Assembly (NCBI GenBank): GCA_002890675.1
Contig: PEFW01000019.1
Coordinates: forward strand, 1-49,171
DNA length: 49,171 bases
Direction of reading: 5' to 3'
Source of the DNA: Candidatus Methylaffinis lahnbergensis
GTDB lineage: Bacteria > Pseudomonadota > Alphaproteobacteria > Rhizobiales > Beijerinckiaceae
Shown: one piece after another, positions 43,120-49,171 of the stretch
Layout: each line of letters starts with the position of its first letter
Numbering within the stretch: the stretch's first letter is position 1
Translations under genes and position numbers: made by a program
Notes under the pieces: model-generated
The model's input: only the letters and a program-made list of their open reading frames with translations
Database searches by the model: none
What the model was told of the DNA's origin: nothing

Positions 43120-43737
43120 TCAAACGGGCTCCCGAACGAGCGCGGCCCGGCAAAAATCGAGCATGTGATCGAGAGCCGGTTCCGGCTCCTGCTCATATTC
43201 CGCCATGAGGCGCGGATGACAGAAGCGGATGCAAGCGGTGTTGACAAGGCGCGCCGCGAGCGCCGCGTCTCCCGGATGGAACTCGCCTGCCGCCATGCCG
43301 CTGGCAATTATCTGTTCGAGCAGCAAGTTCATGCGATGATTGTGCGCGCGCATGGTCGTCCAGTTTTCGGTCACCGCGGCTTCGATCAACTCATGCAGCT
43401 TTCGGTCCAACATGTACTGTTTGTAAAATGCCTTTTCGACGGACGCGACCAAGTTTCGCATTCTTTGGAGGGCGGTGCCGCGAGACACGACGATTTTTCC
43501 AGCCTCGGCTTCGATCTTGCCGAGGATTTCCATGCAGACAGCCTCGTTGATTTCGGATTTTGCCCCGAAGAAGCGATAGACATTCGCCGGAGACATGTGC
43601 AGCTCGCGTGCGATATCGGCGACCGTCGTCTTTTGGAAACCGAGTTGCCGGAAGAGCCGTTCCGCTACTTCGACTATCAGGCGACGCGTATCCCTTCCCT
43701 TGGCTTCTTTTTCAGTGGGTTCTCTTTCAGTTCGCAT
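43120..43737 (-). CDS. TetR/AcrR-family transcriptional regulator
   Basis: A 205-residue repressor-type protein. The HTH region is TTVADIARELHMSPANVYRF (about residues 35-54), preceded by RRLIVEVAERLFRQLGFQK. The ligand domain is typical in length and includes KQYMLDRKLHELIEAAV and GDAALAARLVNTACIRFCHP, as in the YbiH-like and other C-terminal groups. ATG 43737 directly precedes the conserved start; a longer frame to 43950 would run across the two direct repeats described upstream. The target genes are unknown: no transporter or enzyme gene is divergently adjacent, so self-control is the first guess. Confidence 0.9.
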   Translation of the reverse strand: MRTEREPTEKEAKGRDTRRLIVEVAERLFRQLGFQKTTVADIARELHMSPANVYRFFGAKSEINEAVCMEILGKIEAEAGKIVVSRGTALQRMRNLVASVEKAFYKQYMLDRKLHELIEAAVTENWTTMRAHNHRMNLLLEQIIASGMAAGEFHPGDAALAARLVNTACIRFCHPRLMAEYEQEPEPALDHMLDFCRAALVREPV

Positions 43738-43790
43738 GTCCTGATCATCCCGTCGAGCATCGGCGGGACGATGAACCTCGCGTGGGTCCG

Positions 43791-43814
43791 GCGCTTCCCC
43801 CAAATGGGTTTGGA
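43791..43814. promoter_or_regulatory. Repeat-1 of a paired operator-like site
   Basis: These 24 bases occur again, without any change, at 43912-43935. Each copy contains the inverted repeat CCAAA-TGGG-TTTGG. The copy lies 54 bases before the TetR start codon, where a regulator's own operator is expected. Confidence 0.6.
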
Positions 43815-43911
43815 CACGGATATACTTTTCCTTAGTGTCACTTAAACCGCGCATGATATTCGGATCCCTCGACAACTCTACCGGCCGCAATATGACCCCC
43901 TTTCTCGCCGC

Positions 43912-43935
43912 GCGCTTCCCCCAAATGGGTTTGGA
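43912..43935. promoter_or_regulatory. Repeat-2 of a paired operator-like site
   Basis: Exact second copy of the 24 bases at 43791-43814, offset by 121 bases (about 11.5 helical turns). It has the same CCAAA-TGGG-TTTGG inverted repeat. Placed upstream of the likely TetR promoter, it could serve looping or a divergent transcript. Confidence 0.6.
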
Positions 43936-44343
43936 GAGCAATTGCCGCACAAAAATTAAGTGACGTTTGCCATCAAAAAGCTAGGACAAATTGACGCATA
44001 GGCGACATCGACGGGAGTGCCGGTGGGTTCGGCCGACGCGCTCCGTTGAACCTGAGCCATTCTTTAACCGCTTGAAATATCAGCTCAAAAAAAAACTATA
44101 TCATAATAATGAACTGATGTCTGTGGTCTGCATCACATGAAAGCAAATAAAGTTAGACAAACGATAGTTGACAAACGTTGGTTGTTGAAACAGCAAGGGA
44201 TGTCCAGCATGTTGTTGAAAAGCGCGAACCGCGGGCGCGCTGTCGTGCTTGCGCTCGCCTCCTGGCGCCAGCGGCCTGCACCGGCTCCGGCCCGCGCCTA
44301 AGATCGGGGGCGAATCGCCTCCCAACCGCCATCGCCGAAGCAA
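43936..44343. other. AT-rich interval with a truncated signal-peptide frame
   Basis: The stretch 44080-44180 is AT-rich and repeats GACAAACG twice. At 44209 (plus strand) an ATG with AAGGG nine bases upstream opens MLLKSANRGRAVVLALA, which looks like the start of a signal peptide. One frame then ends at a TAA near 44300; the next frame reads LLAPAACTGSG, like a lipobox. This may be the stub of a lost exported protein cut by the cobC end, but the evidence is thin. No other gene is visible. Confidence 0.3.
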
Positions 44344-45378
44344 TTACGGCAATTCAAGTCCGAGTGCGGCGCCAAGGCGCATCCGGCCGGAGTCCGAGCC
44401 AGCTATCCCAAAGCGCAGCCACGCCGGCCGCGCCTCGAACCGCCGCACGAGAATCCCGGCTTTCGCCAGCCGTTCGAACCAGCCTTGCGCGTCGTCGTGC
44501 CGCACGAGCCGGAACAGCGGGCTGCCGCCAACCGGGGCGAAACCGGCCGCCGCCAATATTTTGTCGAGTGCGCTTGCGTCGGCGTGCAAGCGCGCCCGCG
44601 TCGCCGCGAGCCATTCCGCGTCCGTCAAGGCCGCAGAGCCTATCGCGATGGCCGCGCCGGAAACCGGCCAGGGACCCAACGCGGCGCGGAGTTTTGCCGC
44701 CATGGGTTTTGCCGCGATCGCGAACCCGAGGCGAAGCCCCGGCAAGCCGTAGGTCTTGCCGAACGAGCGCAACACGACGACGCCGCTTTCGGTGGTGTCC
44801 TGGACGGCGCTTGCGCCGGGCGCAAGAAAATCGACGAAGGCTTCGTCGATAATCAGCAGGCCGCCGTGTCCGCGAAGAACCGCCGCCAGCGCGTGCATAT
44901 CCGCCGTCGCGGCGAGCTTGCCGTCCGGATTGTTGGGATTGACGACGATGGCTACATCTTTGTCTTCGAGCCCGCAGAGGTCTGCGACGACGCTCAATTC
45001 CGCGCCGCTGGCGGCCCAGCTCCGCGCGTGCTCGCAATAGGTAACCCCCAGAATTCCAACGTACCGCGCCGGCACGAGATGAGGCAGCAGATTTATGATC
45101 GCCTGGCTTCCCGGCGCCGCAACGATCTCCGCGAACGCGGGTGCGCGATAAGCCGCTCGCGCCGCCGCTTCCAGCTTGCGAAGCGCGTCTGGTTGCGGCA
45201 GCCGCCTAAAACTTTCCAGCGGCGGACAGGCGAAAGGATAAGCGTAGGGGTTGATACCGGTTGAGAGATCGAGCCAGGGTTCAGGTGCTTGCGGGTAGAC
45301 TCGCCGCGCGGCAAAAAGATCGCCGCCATGCTCCGCTAGGAGCAACTCCGGCAAGTCCGGACAGGAAGTCTCACGCAT
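44344..45378 (-). CDS. cobC: Threonine-phosphate decarboxylase (cobalamin)
   Basis: A 344-residue PLP enzyme of the class I aminotransferase fold that makes (R)-1-amino-2-propanol phosphate for the lower-ligand arm of B12 (CobD in Salmonella naming). WLDLSTGINPYAYPF is the typical start of the domain, VNPNNPDGKL and IIDEAFVDF follow, and the PLP Lys lies in RSFGKTYGLPGLRLG. I chose ATG 45378, which shares CATG with the divergent cbiB start; ATG 45423 would lie inside cbiB. Its partner CbiB uses the product directly. Genes cobQ and cobO of the same pathway follow cbiB. Confidence 0.9.
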   Translation of the reverse strand: MRETSCPDLPELLLAEHGGDLFAARRVYPQAPEPWLDLSTGINPYAYPFACPPLESFRRLPQPDALRKLEAAARAAYRAPAFAEIVAAPGSQAIINLLPHLVPARYVGILGVTYCEHARSWAASGAELSVVADLCGLEDKDVAIVVNPNNPDGKLAATADMHALAAVLRGHGGLLIIDEAFVDFLAPGASAVQDTTESGVVVLRSFGKTYGLPGLRLGFAIAAKPMAAKLRAALGPWPVSGAAIAIGSAALTDAEWLAATRARLHADASALDKILAAAGFAPVGGSPLFRLVRHDDAQGWFERLAKAGILVRRFEARPAWLRFGIAGSDSGRMRLGAALGLELP

Positions 45379-46360
45379 GGATTTGGCCGCAACCCTGAAG
45401 CTCGCGGCGCTCGCTGTCGCCATCGAGGCCTGCCTTGGCTATCCGCAAGGCGTTTTTCGCGCGATCGGCCATCCGGTTACTTGGACCGGCCGTTTGATTG
45501 CGCTCGGCGACCGGTCCTTGAACCACGAGGATCAATCCTATGCCACGCGCCGCGCCCTGGGTTTTGCCGCGCTCTTCTTGCTTTTATCGCTTGCCGGCGG
45601 CGCCGCCTATCTTTTCAGCCTCGTGCTCGCGGATTTGGAACTTCCGCAACCGGCGGGCTTGGCGCTCACCGCGCTTATCGCTTCGAGCCTCATCGCGCAA
45701 CGCAGCCTCGATGCCCACGTCCTTGCTGTCGCCGAGGCTCTTGCCGCCGGACTGGAATCCGGCCGCGCGGCGGTGGCTAAAATCGTCGGCCGCGACGTAG
45801 CGAGACTCGACGAAGCAGGCGTCGCCCGCGCCGCGATCGAGAGCCTCGCCGAGAATTTTTCCGACGGCGTCGTCGCGCCGGCCTTTTGGCTGGCACTCGG
45901 CGGGCTGCCTGGCGGCGCTTGCTACAAGGCCATCAACACCGCCGACAGCATGATCGGCCATCGCACAGAGCGTCACGCCGCTTTCGGCTTCGCCGCGGCG
46001 AAACTCGACGATCTCGTCAATTTTTGTCCCGCGCGTTTGTCTGCCTATCTCGTCGTTATCGCGGCTTGGTTCGCCCCAAAAGCTTCGGCCCGGGCCGCGT
46101 GGCGCACGATCCGGCGCGACGCGCGCGGACACCCTTCCCCCAATGCCGGCTGGCCCGAGGCGGCATTCGCGGGCGCGCTCGGCTTGCGGCTCGGCGGCCC
46201 GCGCGTCTATGGCGAAGTTAAGATCGACGACGCCTGGATCGGCTCGGGCAAAGAGGCTTCGTTCCAGGACGTACAGCACGCGCGCGTGCTCTATCGATTT
46301 GCCTGCGGCGTCCATTGGGCGGCTTTGACGTTGGTGGCGCTTGTTATCTCGCAAGCGTAA
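45377..46360 (+). CDS. cbiB: Adenosylcobinamide-phosphate synthase
   Basis: A 327-residue membrane enzyme (CobD in Pseudomonas naming) that attaches aminopropanol phosphate to adenosylcobyric acid. It has four to five helices; the family opening is [19 protein letters not shown], and the core has [20 protein letters not shown], the motif [23 protein letters not shown] (split: [23 protein letters not shown]) and [21 protein letters not shown] eight bases before ATG 45377 fixes the start. Its start codon overlaps that of the divergent cobC by two bases, and its last 17 bases overlap the end of cobQ. Confidence 0.95.
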   Translation: MDLAATLKLAALAVAIEACLGYPQGVFRAIGHPVTWTGRLIALGDRSLNHEDQSYATRRALGFAALFLLLSLAGGAAYLFSLVLADLELPQPAGLALTALIASSLIAQRSLDAHVLAVAEALAAGLESGRAAVAKIVGRDVARLDEAGVARAAIESLAENFSDGVVAPAFWLALGGLPGGACYKAINTADSMIGHRTERHAAFGFAAAKLDDLVNFCPARLSAYLVVIAAWFAPKASARAAWRTIRRDARGHPSPNAGWPEAAFAGALGLRLGGPRVYGEVKIDDAWIGSGKEASFQDVQHARVLYRFACGVHWAALTLVALVISQA

Positions 46361-47810
46361 GAAGCCGATCGAGGTCGATGTGCGTTTCAAGATGCAAGGC
46401 AACGGCGTCGAGCGCCGCTTCGAGAGACTTGTCGTAAGAGACGCCCGAACCCTTGCCCCCGAGGCGGGCGAGAAGCACGCTTCGTTGCGCGGCATCAGTG
46501 AAAAGCCCATGCACATAGCAGCCGCTGACACGGCCATCGGCCGAAGCCGCGCCATCGCAGCGTCCGTCGGCGAAATGCAACACGGGCCGCGCGCAATCAG
46601 GCCCAAAACTCCGGCCAACATGCATTTCATAGCCCCTGAACGGAACGCCGTCTTGCGCCCCGGCGCCGTGCACCGGCGCCAGCAATTTGCCACCCAAAAA
46701 TTCCGTTTCAATGTCGAGCAGGCCAAGCCCCTGTGCCACGCCCGGCGGTCCCTCGACGCCCATCGGATCGCGGATGGCCTTGCCGAGCATTTGATAGCCG
46801 CCGCAAAGGCCGAACACATGGCCGCGGCGCCGAAGATGCGCGAAAAGATCGATATCCCAGCCCTCGCGCCGGAAAGCCGCGAGACCGGCGATCGTCGTTT
46901 TCGAGCCGGGCAGAATGACGAGCGCCGCCTCGGCGGGCAGGATTTCGCCGCTTTTGACCATGACGAGGCGGACATCGCTCTCCAAATAAAATGGATCGAG
47001 ATCGTCGAAATTGGCGATGCCAGGCAAAACCGGGACGGCAATCGTAATTGCCTCCCCGCGCGGCGGCCTTGGGGTGGAAAGTGCCAGCGAATCCTCCTCC
47101 GGCAAACGTGCGGCCGCGGCGCAAAAAGGAATAAGCCCAAGGCTAGGCCAGCCGGTCAAATCCTCGATGCTTTGCATGCCATTGGCAAACAGGGCCGGAT
47201 CGCCGCGAAACTTGTTGACGAGAAACCCTACGATCATTTTGGCGTCGGCTGGATCGAGCACGGTCTTGGTGCCAACGATCTGTGCGATGACGCCGCCGCG
47301 ATCGATGTCGCCTGCCAAAATCACAGGAACACGGGCGGCGCGGGCAAAACCCATGTTGGCGATATCGTTTTTGCGCAGATTGATTTCCGAAGCACTCCCC
47401 GCGCCTTCGACGAGGACAAGATCGGCGTCTTCGCAAAGGGCCGCGAAACTGTCGAGCACGACTGGCAGAAGCTCTGGTTTCAGGCCTTGGTACTCGCGTG
47501 CTTGCGTCTGGCCTATCACCCGGCCGCGCAGAACGATCTGTGCGCCATTCCCGGTTTGTGGCTTCAAGAGGATAGGATTCATGTCGACGCTTGGCGCTAC
47601 GCCACAAGCTTTTGCCTGGGTTGCCTGGGCGCGGCCGATTTCTCCGCCATCCGGGGTCACCGCGGCGTTGTTCGACATGTTCTGCGGCTTGAACGGGCGC
47701 ACCTCTAGCCCGCGATTACGGTAGGCGCGGCACAGCCCCGCGACAATCAGCGACTTGCCAACGCCGGAGCCGGTGCCTTGCAGCATCAATCTCTTGGACC
47801 GACGCGCCAT
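46344..47810 (-). CDS. cobQ: Adenosylcobyric acid synthase (glutamine-hydrolysing)
   Basis: A 488-residue enzyme that amidates carboxylates b, d, e and g of adenosylcobyrinic acid a,c-diamide. The P-loop [19 protein letters not shown] is at residues 11-29; [12 protein letters not shown] and AQATQAKAC are typical of CobQ. The C-terminal glutamine amidotransferase half has the nucleophile in [12 protein letters not shown] and the His in GYEMHVGRS. It lies downstream of cobO on the same strand with two bases between, and its 3' end overlaps that of cbiB. Confidence 0.96.
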   Translation of the reverse strand: MARRSKRLMLQGTGSGVGKSLIVAGLCRAYRNRGLEVRPFKPQNMSNNAAVTPDGGEIGRAQATQAKACGVAPSVDMNPILLKPQTGNGAQIVLRGRVIGQTQAREYQGLKPELLPVVLDSFAALCEDADLVLVEGAGSASEINLRKNDIANMGFARAARVPVILAGDIDRGGVIAQIVGTKTVLDPADAKMIVGFLVNKFRGDPALFANGMQSIEDLTGWPSLGLIPFCAAAARLPEEDSLALSTPRPPRGEAITIAVPVLPGIANFDDLDPFYLESDVRLVMVKSGEILPAEAALVILPGSKTTIAGLAAFRREGWDIDLFAHLRRRGHVFGLCGGYQMLGKAIRDPMGVEGPPGVAQGLGLLDIETEFLGGKLLAPVHGAGAQDGVPFRGYEMHVGRSFGPDCARPVLHFADGRCDGAASADGRVSGCYVHGLFTDAAQRSVLLARLGGKGSGVSYDKSLEAALDAVALHLETHIDLDRLLTLAR

Positions 47811-47812
47811 GC

Positions 47813-48433
47813 TCAGAACTCGATTCCCTCTTGCGCCTTAACACCAGCCGCGAAGTGATGCTTAACAAGACTCATCTCGGTCACGAGATCGGCGGCCTCC
47901 AGCATTTCGGGCGTCGCATTGCGTCCGGTAACGACAATATGGAGATCAAGCCTGCGGGCTCGCAGCGTGGCGACGACCTCGGCAACGGGGAGATAATCGT
48001 AGCGCAGGGCGATATTCAATTCGTCGAGGACGAGAAGTTTTATTTTTGGATCGGTCATGAGCTCGCGGGCTTTGGCCCAAGCCGTCACCGCAGCCGCCAT
48101 GTCCCGCGCGCGGTCCTGCGTCTCCCAGGTAAAGCCCTCGCCCATCGTGTGCCAGGAGAGAAATTCGGAGAAACGGGCGAATGCCCGGCGTTCGCCGGTG
48201 TCCCAGGCGCCCTTGACGAATTGCACGACGCCGCAAGGCCACTCATGGCCGAGCGCGCGCAGCAAAAGCCCGAAAGCCGCGGTCGATTTGCCCTTGCCCT
48301 TGCCGGTATGGACGATGAGAAGGCCCCTTTGGGTTATCGTCTTGGCGGCAACCTCGGCATCCTGCGCGGCCTTGCGCTTTGCCATTTTTTGCTTGTGGCG
48401 AAGGGCTTCGGCGCCGTCTTGCACTCCGGTCAT
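47813..48433 (-). CDS. cobO: Cob(I)yrinic acid a,c-diamide adenosyltransferase
   Basis: A 206-residue enzyme of the CobA/CobO/BtuR type, which transfers adenosyl from ATP to cobalt. The P-loop is [14 protein letters not shown] (about 42-55), followed by [14 protein letters not shown] and [35 protein letters not shown] is the family block near the C-terminus. ATG 48433 has AAGGAAAG six bases upstream; the frame is open to 48499. It heads a cobO-cobQ transcript. I looked for a cobalamin riboswitch in the 196-base leader and did not find a B12 box. Confidence 0.95.
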   Translation of the reverse strand: MTGVQDGAEALRHKQKMAKRKAAQDAEVAAKTITQRGLLIVHTGKGKGKSTAAFGLLLRALGHEWPCGVVQFVKGAWDTGERRAFARFSEFLSWHTMGEGFTWETQDRARDMAAAVTAWAKARELMTDPKIKLLVLDELNIALRYDYLPVAEVVATLRARRLDLHIVVTGRNATPEMLEAADLVTEMSLVKHHFAAGVKAQEGIEF

Positions 48434-48629
48434 TGAGCTTTCCTTGCGACAGGTCATTGGTCGAAAAATCGACGTGACGGCCACCCCTCGGCGGGGCATT
48501 CACCTAAGCCTTGGGCGAGGCACCTCAATACAATTTCGCCGCCAAAGGCGCCATCGTCAATCTCGCGGCGGGTCTCATGCGTTACGCCCACATGGACGGC
48601 GATTCGGGAACGATTGCGGAATTTAAGAA

Positions 48630-49058
48630 TTATGGCTCGATCTTCCGCCCGTTGCGTGGCTTCGGCGCGGGCTTCTCTAATTCGATGTTGTCCTTGATCC
48701 ATACGCTAAAGGCGCGTTCGCTCAGGGAGCCGTCCGCTAGTGCTATAACCGCGTTCATGGTCGATACATCGTCGGCCATCAGTTCATAGTCGTTCACGTC
48801 GAGAAACAATTCGAAGACCGCAGCGGCGGCTCTCTTGTTGCCGTCGATGAAGGGCTGGTTTTTGACGATGCCGTAGCAGTACGCCGCCGCGAGGCGCGGC
48901 ACATCGGCCACACCGTCTTTTTCGTAAGCCGCGATATTGATGGGGCGACGAAGCGCCGACTCAAGCAGCCCCATGTCGCACCCACCGCTCACGCCGCCGT
49001 GTTCCGCAATCACCATGTCGTGAATCGCAACCGCGCGCTTTGCGTCGATAAATTTCAT
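48630..49058 (-). CDS. Death-on-curing (Doc/Fic) family toxin
   Basis: A 142-residue protein of the Doc branch of Fic folds. The active-site motif is QPFIDGNKRAAA (HPFxDGNKR in most relatives, with Gln for the first His here, the actual Fic His position). LLESALRRPINIAAYE and YCYGIVKNQPF are typical. P1 phage Doc phosphorylates EF-Tu and halts translation; the role here is inferred. The C-terminal KPAPKPRNGRKIEP tail is longer than usual. It begins one base into the stop of the upstream antitoxin gene. The Gln in place of the motif His deserves attention. Confidence 0.85.
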   Translation of the reverse strand: MKFIDAKRAVAIHDMVIAEHGGVSGGCDMGLLESALRRPINIAAYEKDGVADVPRLAAAYCYGIVKNQPFIDGNKRAAAAVFELFLDVNDYELMADDVSTMNAVIALADGSLSERAFSVWIKDNIELEKPAPKPRNGRKIEP

Positions 49059-49171
49059 TATCGCTTCGCCAACTCGCGCAGCATGTTGCGGCGCTTTTTG
49101 ATGATGCCCTTCGCCCGTTCCATGTCTTTCTCGAAATCGGGATCGTAGGGCGACACGCTAAACCCGTCCGG
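49058..49171 (-). CDS. Antitoxin partner, C-terminal part (cut by window edge)
   Basis: The last 37 residues of a protein entering from the right edge: DGFSVSPYDPDFEKDMERAK, then a basic stretch ending RELAKR. This matches the C-terminal tail of AbrB/MazE-like antitoxins that precede Doc toxins, where the tail covers the toxin. Its stop codon shares one base with the toxin start (TAATG), showing translational coupling. The DNA-binding domain is outside the window. Confidence 0.75.
   Translation of the reverse strand, partial: PDGFSVSPYDPDFEKDMERAKGIIKKRRNMLRELAKR

Noticed and set aside
44178..44852. A 224-residue Arg/Pro/Ala-rich plus-strand frame over the cobC region
   Set aside because: The composition is typical of antisense GC-rich DNA, and cobC is clearly encoded on the other strand.
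48434..48629. Possible cobalamin riboswitch upstream of cobO
   Set aside because: A GGTGCC stretch is present on the minus strand, but I found no B12-box (GCCACTG) or the expected spacing of conserved blocks.
48511..48789. Plus-strand frame with AAKGAIVNLAAGLMRYAHMD
   Set aside because: It looks protein-like for some 35 residues but then runs antisense to the Doc toxin gene; I recognise no family and see no ribosome site.

Overview
The window looks like a chromosomal piece of a GC-rich alphaproteobacterium of the order Hyphomicrobiales. A Beijerinckiaceae-like lineage is my best guess, made from gene content and protein style rather than from any marker comparison. Nearly all of it is compact housekeeping sequence. 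I found no rRNA gene, no convincing tRNA gene, no CRISPR array and no intact mobile element.

Layout. Positions 1-1350 hold the tail of a secreted beta-rich protein and a decayed IS630-type transposase. Positions 1553-5854 carry, on the minus strand, a periplasmic peptidyl-prolyl isomerase, coaD, a redox group (ferredoxin, a membrane haem-binding DUF3365 protein, ferredoxin-NADP reductase) and a frameshifted RipA-like membrane gene. A MltB-type lytic transglycosylase follows. A Co/Ni efflux operon, dmeRF, has a readable promoter and operator at 7358-7398. Next comes a divL-tsaE/amgK-murU block: a cell-fate pseudokinase with Tyr in place of the phospho-accepting His, then a TsaE-kinase fusion and a nucleotidyltransferase that fit MurNAc recycling. 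Positions 14522-18776 encode a polytopic ligase-like membrane protein, a GNAT acetyltransferase and an orphan biotin-dependent carboxylase alpha chain. A gene-poor gap (18777-19543) holds an IS481 scrap and a parS-like palindrome in front of a KirBac-type K+ channel.

Positions 20452-27451 carry a pseudouridine synthase, a cold-shock protein, an RNase T2 gene broken by one amber codon, a conserved secreted protein, manC and priA. Positions 27599-33667 carry an HdeD-like protein, a pyrE remnant, a yejABE peptide importer without its ATPase gene, and a CycM-like cytochrome c gene with two one-base lesions. Positions 33730-33909 may encode a structured small RNA ending in an intrinsic terminator. 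Then follow a Wza-type export lipoprotein, a fused aroK-aroB gene, a CorC-like protein, and pth and rplY. Positions 40500-44350 are patchier: a frameshifted hypothetical gene in AT-richer DNA, a UDP-glucuronate epimerase-like gene, and a TetR regulator preceded by two identical 24-bp repeats. The right end is a late cobalamin block (cobC, cbiB, cobQ, cobO) and a Doc-type toxin-antitoxin pair cut by the window edge.

The genes fall into a few processes: envelope and exopolysaccharide (manC, Wza-like, epimerase, ligase-like protein), peptidoglycan turnover (MltB, AmgK, MurU), cobalt and cobalamin handling (dmeRF, cob genes), and core metabolism. Four reading frames (ripA-like, cycM-like twice, and the gene at 40729) can be restored by adding a single base, and the RNase T2 gene by changing one stop codon. 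Either gene decay or consensus errors in the sequence could explain this.
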